Shown one piece after another: positions 9,932 through 22,500 of a stretch of 64,000 nt of DNA (its first letter is position 1; the number at the start of each line of letters is the position of its first letter). The DNA is from Solimonas sp. K1W22B-7 (GTDB lineage Bacteria > Pseudomonadota > Gammaproteobacteria > Nevskiales > Nevskiaceae). The position numbers and the translations under genes were made by a program. The notes under the pieces are model-generated. The model saw only the letters and a list, made by a program, of their open reading frames with translations, did no database searches and was not told the DNA's origin. The stretch lies in the NCBI RefSeq assembly GCF_003428335.1, contig NZ_CP031704.1, forward strand, positions 1,922,001 through 1,986,000. The letters run 5' to 3'.

Positions 9932-10627
9932 ATGCCGACATTGCTGCTCAGGCTCGCCGGACCAATGCAATCCTGGGGCACGACCAGCCGATTCGACCAG
10001 CGCGATACAGGCAAGGAACCCAGCAAATCCGGGGTGATCGGCCTCTTGGCGGCGGCGCTGGGCATCGACCGGGAAGAGTGGATTGCCCTGGAACCTTTGA
10101 CCCGTCTGGCGATGGGCGTGCGCCACGACCGGCCAGGCGTGCCGAAGCGTGACTATCAGACGGCCGGTTGTGCTGCGACCGACACCATCATCAAAGCTGG
10201 CGGAAGCCAAGCCAAAGATGGTGTGGTGTCACACCGCGACTACCTCGCTGATGCGGTTTTTCTGGTCGGGTTGGAAGGCACCGACCGCGCCGTGCTGGAA
10301 AGCGCCCACGCTGCACTGTCGAACCCGGCGTGGCCGTTGGCCCTGGGCCGAAAATCTTATGTCCCCTCCGATCCCATCTGGTTGCGGGGTGGCGTGGTCG
10401 ATGCGCCTTTGCGTGATGCGCTTGCCCACTGGCCATGGCTAGCCTCGCTGCGCAAATGGGAAAACCCGCCCGAACGCCTGCTGGTGTCGCTTGAATCGGA
10501 CTACGGTGAAGGGGCTCTCAGGATGGACCAGCCGCTGTCATCGTTCGCGGCGCGGCGCTTCGGCGCGCGCTACGTGCGTTCGGACTGGGTGGAATTGAAG
10601 AGGGAGGCTGCCGATGCTGCTCTCTAG
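9932..10627 (+). CDS. cas5e: Cascade subunit Cas5e (CasD)
   Basis: This 231-residue RAMP protein caps the 5' handle of the crRNA in Cascade. LLLRLAGPMQSWGTTSRFDQRD and KSGVIGLLAAALG are highly typical Cas5e N-terminal motifs. Its length is normal. The 3' end overlaps cas6e by 14 bases, a tight overlap common in type I-E operons. No disruption is seen. Confidence 0.95.
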   Translation: MPTLLLRLAGPMQSWGTTSRFDQRDTGKEPSKSGVIGLLAAALGIDREEWIALEPLTRLAMGVRHDRPGVPKRDYQTAGCAATDTIIKAGGSQAKDGVVSHRDYLADAVFLVGLEGTDRAVLESAHAALSNPAWPLALGRKSYVPSDPIWLRGGVVDAPLRDALAHWPWLASLRKWENPPERLLVSLESDYGEGALRMDQPLSSFAARRFGARYVRSDWVELKREAADAAL

Positions 10628-11345
10628 AATCCATCTCAATCCGCGAAGCAAGGAAGCGCGGCGCGACCTCGCCGACCCATATCAACTGCACGCCAGCCTG
10701 TGCCGGGCGTTTTCAACACCCGATCAGCGCTGTCCGCCCGGCGAAGTGCTGTGGCGGCTGGAGCCGGAGACGGGCGCGGGCGGGTTCCCCCGCATCCTGA
10801 TTCAAAGCCGCTCCCAGCCTGATTGGTCGCGCCTGCCGCCCGGCTGGCTTGCACGCGCAGAGCCTGGTATCGATCTGGCGCAGAAGCTCGCGCTGGATTC
10901 GCTTTGGCCAGGTGCGGGTTTCCGATTCAGGCTACGCGCCAATCCCTGCGTGACGCGCAATGGGAAGAGAGTCGGCTTGATGAGACTCGATGAGCAGAGG
11001 CACTGGCTTGAGCGCCAAGGCGCCAGGCATGGGTTCGGGCTACCCGAGCCTTCAGGAGATGACTACTTCAGTTTTCGCGAGTCGACTGGCAGCGCATACC
11101 CCGATCTGCGCATCGGGCACCAGCAAATGCTGGTTGGTTATCAGCATAACGGGAACACTATTCGAGTATATGCAGTGTTGTATGAAGGTCAGCTGGAAGT
11201 GACTGATGCGGCGATATTTAGACGCGCTCTGACTGAGGGGATCGGCCATGGCAAGGCAATGGGGTTGGGGCTGCTGTCCTTGGCGCCAGTTCGAACTAGT
11301 TCAGCTTGCTCGGAAGTGCGTCATACTCGAAGTGCTATCATTTGA
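10614..11345 (+). CDS. cas6e: crRNA-processing endonuclease Cas6e (CasE)
   Basis: This 243-residue RAMP endoribonuclease cuts the repeat hairpin to release crRNAs and stays bound to the 3' stem. The predicted catalytic His26 is in YQLHASLCRAF, and the glycine-rich C-terminal loop GIGHGKAMGLGLLSLAPV is intact. Family members usually end close to this LAP motif (from memory), whereas this one carries about 17 further residues encoded by DNA that contains the palindromic operator of the following TA pair. The tail therefore looks acquired by read-through into an inserted cassette. Confidence 0.94.
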   Translation: MLLSRIHLNPRSKEARRDLADPYQLHASLCRAFSTPDQRCPPGEVLWRLEPETGAGGFPRILIQSRSQPDWSRLPPGWLARAEPGIDLAQKLALDSLWPGAGFRFRLRANPCVTRNGKRVGLMRLDEQRHWLERQGARHGFGLPEPSGDDYFSFRESTGSAYPDLRIGHQQMLVGYQHNGNTIRVYAVLYEGQLEVTDAAIFRRALTEGIGHGKAMGLGLLSLAPVRTSSACSEVRHTRSAII

Positions 11346-11354
11346 TGGCACTTC
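11313..11354 (+). promoter_or_regulatory. Palindromic operator upstream of the embedded TA pair
   Basis: GAAGTGC (11329-11335), ATCA (11337-11340), TGAT (11343-11346) and GCACTTC (11348-11354) form a 26-bp palindrome with a single mismatched pair. An extra half-site GAAGTGC lies at 11313-11319, and a GAACTAGTTC palindrome at 11293-11302. It overlaps the cas6e stop and ends 14 bases before ATG 11369, a position expected for TA autorepression. Confidence 0.7.
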
Positions 11355-11368
11355 AATCGGACCCCGCC

Positions 11369-11698
11369 ATGGAATCCTTTACAATCAGAGACTTGCGAGA
11401 GCGCACCGGCGACTTGGTGCGGGGCGCCGAAAGCGGCAAGCTGTCGCTGGTAACCAAGCGCGGGCAACCCTTATTCGTTGCGGTCCCCTTCGATGATGCG
11501 CTACTACAGGGCGGTGTGCGCCGCTCCTTCGTGCTGCGTCTGGTGGGGGAGGGGATCGTCAGCCAGGGCAAAGGCGCGGAACTGCTCGGAATCAGCCGCG
11601 CCGAGTTTCTGGACGTGATGGCGGCGCACGGTATCCCCGCTGCAAACTACGCAGTTGAGGATTTTCACCAGGAGCTAGAGGATCTTGGCGCTGGATGA
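11369..11698 (+). CDS. Antitoxin, Phd-like N-terminus with UPF0175 domain
   Basis: This 109-residue protein has an N-terminal segment resembling Phd/YefM DNA-binding antitoxins (FTIRDLRERTGDLV, then SLVTKRGQPLFVAVPF) and a C-terminal UPF0175-like part (KGAELLGISRAEFLDVMAAHGI). UPF0175 proteins commonly pair with DUF3368 PIN toxins, exactly as here, with a 14-base overlap. I chose ATG 11369 because the palindromic operator lies just upstream; ATG 11345 is an in-frame alternative overlapping the cas6e stop. Predicted role: neutralise the downstream toxin and autorepress. Its position inside a cas operon is unusual. Confidence 0.8.
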   Translation: MESFTIRDLRERTGDLVRGAESGKLSLVTKRGQPLFVAVPFDDALLQGGVRRSFVLRLVGEGIVSQGKGAELLGISRAEFLDVMAAHGIPAANYAVEDFHQELEDLGAG

Positions 11699-12184
11699 AG
11701 CCTGTGTCGTCGCGGATACCGGCCCACTACTTGCGCTGGCCCGGTTGGATGGCTTGCCGTGGCTAGCGCATGCCTTCAACCAGGTGCTGATTCCAGAGTC
11801 GGTCTGGGCAGAGACGCAGTTCTACCCGGATCGTGCAGACGCGGAGCAGTTGCGTTCCAGCATCCCTTCAGATCCCCGCTTTGAGATTCGAGCGGATGTG
11901 CCCGCTCCAACCCTGGACCAACTGTCCCTGGGCCTTGGTGAGCGCTCTGCAATCGGCCTTGCTCTGCAGACAGGCGCGCGAGTGTTGCTGGATGACCGCG
12001 ATGCTCGCACTGTGGCGCGTGGCCTTGGGTTGAAGCTTGTTGGTACGTTGGGCGTCCTTTTGCTGGCGAAGCGCCACGGACAGGTCGGTCAAGTAGCTCC
12101 TTTGCTGCGCAAGCTTCGCGATAGTGGCTACTTTCTGAGCGAAGCGCTGATTCGAGAGACGTTGCGGGCCGCCGGAGAGACATA

Positions 12185-12185
<1 letters not shown>
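11685..12185 (+). CDS. PIN-domain toxin, DUF3368-like
   Basis: This 166-residue PIN-fold ribonuclease is predicted. Acidic residues at Asp11 (VVADTGPLLAL), Glu43 (VWAET), Glu86 (LGLGERSAI) and Asp103/Asp104/Asp106 (LLDDRDAR) match the metal-binding quartet of PIN nucleases and the DUF3368 pattern. The start is TTG 11685 with GGAG 10 bases upstream, inside the antitoxin gene, giving coupled translation. The stop TAG overlaps the GTG of cas1 by one base, so cas1 translation is probably coupled to this toxin gene. The active-site residues look intact. The cellular RNA target is unknown. Confidence 0.82.
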
Positions 12186-13424
<1,239 letters not shown>

Positions 13425-13523
13425 CAATCCAGTGATGTACCGGGAGATTGGTTGCGGACCGATTTCCCTGGTAGTCTTTTGCACAGCGTAAATGTCTATA
13501 TGGTTCAGACATGTACGTGAAGT
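13425..13523 (+). promoter_or_regulatory. CRISPR leader
   Basis: This 99-bp AT-enriched stretch lies between the cas2 stop and repeat 1. It contains an inverted repeat ATGTCT-N9-AGACAT (13492-13512) ending 11 bases before the first repeat, which could be an integration or protein-binding motif. I could not identify a convincing promoter or IHF site. Polarity is fixed by the degenerate repeats lying at the opposite end. Confidence 0.75.
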
Positions 13524-16500
13524 GTGTTCCCCGCGCACGCGGGGATGAACCGCTGCTGCGCAATTGGGTCGCGGCTTCTGCGGTGTGTTCCCCGCGCACG
13601 CGGGGATGAACCGGAATTTTAAAATGACCTTCGCAGTTTTAATTGGTGTTCCCCGCGCACGCGGGGATGAACCGCATTGAGGCGCTGTATCGCTGGTTTT
13701 GGGCCAGTGTTCCCCGCGCACGCGGGGATGAACCGTTCTTTTTGTCGATCAGAACACAGTTGTTCATGTGTTCCCCGCGCACGCGGGGATGAACCGGATT
13801 CTGCGTAATGCTAGAAACCCTCCGCTTTGTGTTCCCCGCGCACGCGGGGATGAACCGCGCTCGCATCGAACGTCCCCCAAGAGCTGGCAGTGTTCCCCGC
13901 GCACGCGGGGATGAACCGGAACTATGGAGCCGCGCGCATCTTAAGACGACGTGTTCCCCGCGCACGCGGGGATGAACCGCATCGAAGAATTAAGCCGGCC
14001 CGCCAGTTCTTGTGTTCCCCGCGCACGCGGGGATGAACCGATAGTTGCGAGGTTCTGTGCGCGGTTCCTGGCGTGTTCCCCGCGCACGCGGGGATGAACC
14101 GGATTCTTTGTCTGTGCGGTTATAACAAATGTCGTGTTCCCCGCGCACGCGGGGATGAACCGGTCAAGCTTATAGCTCTTTATCGAATATGGAAGTGTTC
14201 CCCGCGCACGCGGGGATGAACCGGCCTGCGCGCGGGCGGAAAATGACTTCCTCGGGTGTTCCCCGCGCACGCGGGGATGAACCGAATGCAGGCCTGTGCC
14301 AACGCGCTTCGCGGAGGTGTTCCCCGCGCACGCGGGGATGAACCGTCTGCAAAGCTGTTCGGTATCATCCAGTTCTTGTGTTCCCCGCGCACGCGGGGAT
14401 GAACCGGCGCGAAACATATTCGGGTGTTGCTGCAATGCGTGTTCCCCGCGCACGCGGGGATGAACCGTTTTTGCGAGCCGTATCTAGTTGGCCCTCTAAG
14501 TGTTCCCCGCGCACGCGGGGATGAACCGATAGAATTAAAGCCGACCCCGCCCCCTCGCGAGTGTTCCCCGCGCACGCGGGGATGAACCGCCCTGCTAATG
14601 CGGGGCTTTCTTTTCTTAGGAGTGTTCCCCGCGCACGCGGGGATGAACCGAATGCATGGAATGCAACAATTGGAATCATGCCGTGTTCCCCGCGCACGCG
14701 GGGATGAACCGGAATCTCTCAAGACTTACGCAGGGCGCTTGCAGTGTTCCCCGCGCACGCGGGGATGAACCGGGCTAGGATGCCGTCGTACGCGGCTTTA
14801 ATGGGTGTTCCCCGCGCACGCGGGGATGAACCGCTGCGTCAGATTACCTTGCAGCCTTGGGAACTGTGTTCCCCGCGCACGCGGGGATGAACCGTCAGCA
14901 TTGCAGCAACACCCGAACATGCTTGAGTGTTCCCCGCGCACGCGGGGATGAACCGGCTTTGCAGATGTTGCCGGTAAATGCGGCGTAGTGTTCCCCGCGC
15001 ACGCGGGGATGAACCGCAAACATACCCCTGTGGACACACGATAAAAACGTGTTCCCCGCGCACGCGGGGATGAACCGCAGAAAAAATCTAGCTTCATACT
15101 TACTCATGAGTGTTCCCCGCGCACGCGGGGATGAACCGCAATCGTGCGATTATATAAATCCATATTTGTAGTGTTCCCCGCGCACGCGGGGATGAACCGT
15201 TGCTGACGTTCAACAAACTTTCGATATATAGGTGTTCCCCGCGCACGCGGGGATGAACCGCCTATCCCGACACGTCGCCAATCGGAGAATTCGTGTTCCC
15301 CGCGCACGCGGGGATGAACCGCAACTTACACCATGGGCGTTGGTGGGTTGCATGTGTTCCCCGCGCACGCGGGGATGAACCGAGCGGCGGTTTCCTTCAG
15401 CATCCTGGCGCGCTGTGTTCCCCGCGCACGCGGGGATGAACCGCCGGTTGGCGTTTACAACTCCAGCGCCCGAATGTGTTCCCCGCGCACGCGGGGATGA
15501 ACCGCTTCCATTCGGTTTCTAGAAATTGCTTACAGCGTGTTCCCCGCGCACGCGGGGATGAACCGCTCCCTCGGTCATTGCTGCGCCGGCTCCCATCGTG
15601 TTCCCCGCGCACGCGGGGATGAACCGCCCTTGGACATGGCGGAATGGGCCTCCCAGCAGTGTTCCCCGCGCACGCGGGGATGAACCGATCGGGTAGACTA
15701 AGCCATCCCCCAGAGGCTCGTGTTCCCCGCGCACGCGGGGATGAACCGGCGGTTCTCATAGCCAGGGTCAGCATCGGTCAGTGTTCCCCGCGCACGCGGG
15801 GATGAACCGAGAACGTCGAGTTCTACGCCGGCCACTACGGCGTGTTCCCCGCGCACGCGGGGATGAACCGAACGTGCCCACAGTATTGAGCCCGAGCTTT
15901 ACGTGTTCCCCGCGCACGCGGGGATGAACCGGGTGCCATTGAGGAGGCCTTTCAAGGCGTCGGGTGTTCCCCGCGCACGCGGGGATGAACCGGCAGCGCC
16001 CCTGCTCCGGTAGAGGCCGCCCCGGTGTTCCCCGCGCACGCGGGGATGAACCGCTGCAATCGCAATGGATAACGTGTTTACTTATGTGTTCCCCGCGCAC
16101 GCGGGGATGAACCGTGTGCGGGCGCACTGCGGTCATTGCGCCTACCGTGTTCCCCGCGCACGCGGGGATGAACCGACCTGGCGCGCCAGCTCCTGGAACA
16201 GCCGGCGGTGTTCCCCGCGCACGCGGGGATGAACCGCAATCCTTGACCGCTGCTACTGCCGGCCCTTCGTGTTCCCCGCGCACGCGGGGATGAACCGTTG
16301 TACTGGCCCGAATACGGGTCGTACCAGAGGTGTTCCCCGCGCACGCGGGGATGAACCGCGTTGCCGCTTCATGTACTGGTAGGCCCAATTGTGTTCCCCG
16401 CGCACGCGGGGATGAACCGCGCCGTGGTCATCTTCAAGCCGAGGCAAAGATGTGTTCCCCGCGCACGCGGGGATGAACCGATTGCCGCAGAATATGGCTT

Positions 16501-19500
16501 TGAGCCTTCTGCGTGTTCCCCGCGCACGCGGGGATGAACCGACAATAAGCGTGGCCCCCGCCAGCGCGTACGGGTGTTCCCCGCGCACGCGGGGATGAAC
16601 CGATTGGGGGACAAAAAGCGAGCCTGGGATTGAGGTGTTCCCCGCGCACGCGGGGATGAACCGATCAGCGCCGTTGCCCATCAGAGTGAAGCTGAGTGTT
16701 CCCCGCGCACGCGGGGATGAACCGAGGGCGCTATAGCGGCTGCGATAGGCTTTATGGTGTTCCCCGCGCACGCGGGGATGAACCGCAGGGGGATTTTGCT
16801 AGACGTGTGACTAAGCTGTGTTCCCCGCGCACGCGGGGATGAACCGATGGGATTGTCTACCGCGCCAATGGGTACACCGTGTTCCCCGCGCACGCGGGGA
16901 TGAACCGGCCGGTTGCCAGATTTTCGATATTGCGGCCTAGTGTTCCCCGCGCACGCGGGGATGAACCGATATCCTGATCGAAGAGGTGCGCAACCCCTTC
17001 GTGTTCCCCGCGCACGCGGGGATGAACCGAATAAACTTATTGCGCGCATTGCCAATCTCAAGTGTTCCCCGCGCACGCGGGGATGAACCGAACGATTTGC
17101 CGGGCTGGTGGAGCAAACTGGAGTGTTCCCCGCGCACGCGGGGATGAACCGCAAATCAAACCCCTCTGCCTTGGCGCGCATGGGTGTTCCCCGCGCACGC
17201 GGGGATGAACCGTTACCCAAACATAACAAACTATATCAATATATGTGTTCCCCGCGCACGCGGGGATGAACCGATTGGGCTCCCATGCTTCCACATGACC
17301 GATTGGTGTTCCCCGCGCACGCGGGGATGAACCGCAGTACGCGCAACAGGGCGTTCCGAGCCCTGCGTGTTCCCCGCGCACGCGGGGATGAACCGGCTTG
17401 GCGTAGAACAGCGAGCCATCCGGCTTGGTGTTCCCCGCGCACGCGGGGATGAACCGGTAATCTGGTTGAACCAGTCATACCACGGCTTGTGTTCCCCGCG
17501 CACGCGGGGATGAACCGTCCAGGGGCATCTTTGAGGGAGACAACTGCCCGTGTTCCCCGCGCACGCGGGGATGAACCGATCAGGATCGACGCCGGCAATC
17601 TGTGGCAGAGGTGTTCCCCGCGCACGCGGGGATGAACCGCCTCGAATGCCGCAGAGTCCGATGCCGTCGTCGTGTTCCCCGCGCACGCGGGGATGAACCG
17701 TCGTTTTCGCCGATGGCCAGACGTTCACCGGGGTGTTCCCCGCGCACGCGGGGATGAACCGTCAACATCGTTGGTGCTGACCGAAATCGTTATGTGTTCC
17801 CCGCGCACGCGGGGATGAACCGCAACCTCTTTAACTTGGAACTGCCCAAGGTCGGTGTTCCCCGCGCACGCGGGGATGAACCGTGCTGCATTTCAAATCG
17901 TTCGGCTTGAATGGTGTGTTCCCCGCGCACGCGGGGATGAACCGAACAACCTAGCGTTGCCGCCGTTAGCTATCGCGTGTTCCCCGCGCACGCGGGGATG
18001 AACCGCTTGACCTTGTTGGCAACGGCAGGGTTGACACGTGTTCCCCGCGCACGCGGGGATGAACCGCCAGAGGTTTCTGCCCATTCATTTACGGCAGAGT
18101 GTTCCCCGCGCACGCGGGGATGAACCGGATAGTTGTGAGGTTCTTTGCGCGGTTCCTGGGTGTTCCCCGCGCACGCGGGGATGAACCGACATACCGGAGT
18201 TTTGCCGCTGCCTGCCGGCCGTGTTCCCCGCGCACGCGGGGATGAACCGTCGTTTGGCAGCATCGTCGTCTTTCTTGTCTCGTGTTCCCCGCGCACGCGG
18301 GGATGAACCGAAGGCAAACATGCCGTGCATGATTTCAACCAAGTGTTCCCCGCGCACGCGGGGATGAACCGATACCTTCCTGCAACGCTTCGGTTCCTTC
18401 GATGTGTTCCCCGCGCACGCGGGGATGAACCGCAATCAAAACTACGATACCGCCGCCACCTATGGTGTTCCCCGCGCACGCGGGGATGAACCGATGAACG
18501 AGTACATGCAGCTCGCCGCGCACAAGTGTTCCCCGCGCACGCGGGGATGAACCGTGGTATGCGACATCGGGGCCGTTGTCCATGAGGTGTTCCCCGCGCA
18601 CGCGGGGATGAACCGAACGCAGTCGACGGATCTGGCGCCGATTCCCAGTGTTCCCCGCGCACGCGGGGATGAACCGAGGAACATGCATGCATTTGCGTCC
18701 GGCATCGCGTGTTCCCCGCGCACGCGGGGATGAACCGAATTCCTGCATGGCGTACTGCCACGCCATGGAGTGTTCCCCGCGCACGCGGGGATGAACCGTT
18801 CTCAGCGTTCGCTTCCTTCCAGTAGTTCTCGTGTTCCCCGCGCACGCGGGGATGAACCGCCGCTGACGGTCCGCGAAACGGCGATGAAGGCGTGTTCCCC
18901 GCGCACGCGGGGATGAACCGAACAGGGCCGACGTGTATAGGCCAGAGGCGCAGTGTTCCCCGCGCACGCGGGGATGAACCGATTGCGCCCTGGGTCGTGA
19001 TCGCCGTCATTGCGTGTTCCCCGCGCACGCGGGGATGAACCGCGACTCGAGATCCCGGACGGCAGGATGTAGCAGTGTTCCCCGCGCACGCGGGGATGAA
19101 CCGGCGGTTCTGCCGCTGCTCATTCTTGATCTGCTGTGTTCCCCGCGCACGCGGGGATGAACCGGTTTTTGATGCTGTTAACTTTCCTGTTAACTCGTGT
19201 TCCCCGCGCACGCGGGGATGAACCGCCGCGCGGGCGGCAGGCATGCACGATCCAGATGTGTTCCCCGCGCACGCGGGGATGAACCTGCAGAACGCGATGA
19301 CGCTTTCGCTGCTGTCACGTGTTCCCCGCGCACGCGGGGATGAACCGCTCATTGCCGACGCGGGCCTCGCACTGGCGGAGTGTTCCCCGCGCACGCGGGG
19401 ATGAACCGCGCAGGGCCGTACTACCTGAACAATATCGCCAGTGTTCCCCGCGCACGCGGGGATGAACCGGCGGTGACATGGACAGTGAAGACACGCCCGA

Positions 19501-22500
19501 CGTGTTCCCCGCGCACGCGGGGATGAACCGGTGGTGCATGACGTGCGCGCCAAGCCGCTGGAGTGTTCCCCGCGCACGCGGGGATGAACCGGGTGACGCA
19601 GATAGACGCAGGGGCGGCTCTGCGTGTTCCCCGCGCACGCGGGGATGAACCGCCCTGCCCGTCACCACGGCCTATCGCGTGGAGGTGTTCCCCGCGCACG
19701 CGGGGATGAACCGCCATGGCCCTCACCCGCCCTCCCTCCGCCCTGGTGTTCCCCGCGCACGCGGGGATGAACCGGCTCCGGGAGGATTGGGGCGGCGCGG
19801 GCCTGCGTGTTCCCCGCGCACGCGGGGATGAACCGGGCATCGTCACGCGCACCGTTGGGACCATAACGTGTTCCCCGCGCACGCGGGGATGAACCGGGCT
19901 ACGTGGACGGCAAGAGCGTCGTGCAACTGTGTTCCCCGCGCACGCGGGGATGAACCGACGACTGGATCGGCCGAGCTGGTCCGGGCGTGGTGTTCCCCGC
20001 GCACGCGGGGATGAACCGTCCGCTGCGACCCGGAAACTACCCGCTTGGGCGTGTTCCCCGCGCACGCGGGGATGAACCGACGCGCAATTCGCAGCGATGC
20101 GAACGAACGTTGTGTTCCCCGCGCACGCGGGGATGAACCGGATCGTTATGTGATAGCACGAAACCAATGCCCGTGTTCCCCGCGCACGCGGGGATGAACC
20201 GGCCCTGTAAACGTCTGCCCGTCAGCCAAAACAGTGTTCCCCGCGCACGCGGGGATGAACCGATAGAATTAAAGCCGACCCCACCCCCTCGCGAGTGTTC
20301 CCCGCGCACGCGGGGATGAACCGCGGGATCGCCCGCACCGGTTGCATTCAATTCGGTGTTCCCCGCGCACGCGGGGATGAACCGAACTTGCGCTTTATTA
20401 AAGCAGCCCCGACCGTGTGTTCCCCGCGCACGCGGGGATGAACCGAGCTAACTCATAAGCTGCTGACGGCTGACGAAGTGTTCCCCGCGCACGCGGGGAT
20501 GAACCGATGGCAACACATCAGCTGGCGGTGCCGGAGCTGTGTTCCCCGCGCACGCGGGGATGAACCGCGCCGGCCCCGTCGGAGGTAATACCCATGCTGG
20601 TGTTCCCCGCGCACGCGGGGATGAACCGGCACGATCTCCAGAGAAGCTGCGCGACTTCGTGTGTTCCCCGCGCACGCGGGGATGAACCCGCCTCAATGCT
20701 TTCGAGCTGGTAATAGCGAGCGTGTTCCCCGCGCACGCGGGGATGAACCTCGCTGGCGCCGGCAAGAACAGTCGCATAGTGCGTGTTCCCCGCGCACGCG
20801 GGGATGAACCGCTATTTTAGTTTATCTGTACGAATGGTATTGGGTGTTCCCCGCGCACGCGGGGATGAACCGGTATCTGGACTCATGGCGTCCTCCAGTT
20901 CTTTGTGTTCCCCGCGCACGCGGGGATGAACCGTCGGAGACCTGAAATGTGCAAAGTCCGCCGCTGTGTTCCCCGCGCACGCGGGGATGAACCGATTCGC
21001 AATAGTGTCAATAAATCCCAACTGCCGTGTTCCCCGCGCACGCGGGGATGAACCGCCGTCGCGACCTAGTTTGTACAGGCACCAATCGTGTTCCCCGCGC
21101 ACGCGGGGATGAACCGTTGTTGCTGCCAACGTACCGGCCGTATAGGCGGTGTTCCCCGCGCACGCGGGGATGAACCGGCCTACACCTACGGCGGCGCCGG
21201 CTATTGGGTGTGTTCCCCGCGCACGCGGGGATGAACCGCCATGAGCTTCAAGTCGGGCACCCACCTCGACGTGTTCCCCGCGCACGCGGGGATGAACCGC
21301 ATGCTGTTTGCGACAGTGCTCGCGAATTCTTGTGTTCCCCGCGCACGCGGGGATGAACCGCGTCCACCATTGTGCGCGTACACGACCACATCGTGTTCCC
21401 CGCGCACGCGGGGATGAACCGGAATTTTATACGCGCTGTGAGTTCGCGTTTTTGTGTTCCCCGCGCACGCGGGGATGAACCGAGGGCACCGCCGTTCACG
21501 TCGGCGCGCGGTACGTGTTCCCCGCGCACGCGGGGATGAACCGGCTGATAGGGTTAGCATCATGGGATGCGGCCTCGTGTTCCCCGCGCACGCGGGGATG
21601 AACCGTGGCCATTGGGACCCTTGATGCGCTGCTTCACGTGTTCCCCGCGCACGCGGGGATGAACCGCCCAAGGTCAACACGCTCCTGGGCACGGAGCGGT
21701 GTTCCCCGCGCACGCGGGGATGAACCGCCTTGGCTCGTTGTACAAGAGCCTGTCGAGGTGTGTTCCCCGCGCACGCGGGGATGAACCGCCCAGGAACAGA
21801 TTCCCCGGGCCGCGGCACTGGTGTTCCCCGCGCACGCGGGGATGAACCGGACGGCAACAACCCGCCGCCGAGCACCGTCGCGTGTTCCCCGCGCACGCGG
21901 GGATGAACCGTGAGCGCCAACAGGCTCAAGCTCAAATGTCCGGTGTTCCCCGCGCACGCGGGGATGAACCGTATCAGGGTCATCAGTACACTCGCATCTA
22001 TGCGTGTTCCCCGCGCACGCGGGGATGAACCGCCAGTTCAGCGAACACATGGAGAACACCGTGGGTGTTCCCCGCGCACGCGGGGATGAACCGGCTTCGA
22101 TGGTGCTGGTGCGCCGCCGCGTGGGCGTGTTCCCCGCGCACGCGGGGATGAACCGCTACGGCAGCGGGGAGGGATTCAAGAACGCCCGTGTTCCCCGCGC
22201 ACGCGGGGATGAACCGGTATCGCCACGCAGGTCGCAGCCCTCCGCGAAGTGTTCCCCGCGCACGCGGGGATGAACCGAATGCCAGCAGCTGCGCAACCCT
22301 AGCTCCGACGTGTTCCCCGCGCACGCGGGGATGAACCGCGCTCCAGGGTCGCGCGGCTGGTCAGGCTGATGTGTTCCCCGCGCACGCGGGGATGAACCGC
22401 GATGGAAATGAGAGCCGACCGCCTGCGATGCGTGTTCCCCGCGCACGCGGGGATGAACCGTACGAGTAGGCCGTTTCCGCCGTCGCCGGCCCGTGTTCCC

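Noticed and set aside
13425-13437. IHF-like site in the leader
   Set aside because: It fits the consensus at too few positions and lies farther from repeat 1 than the E. coli site.
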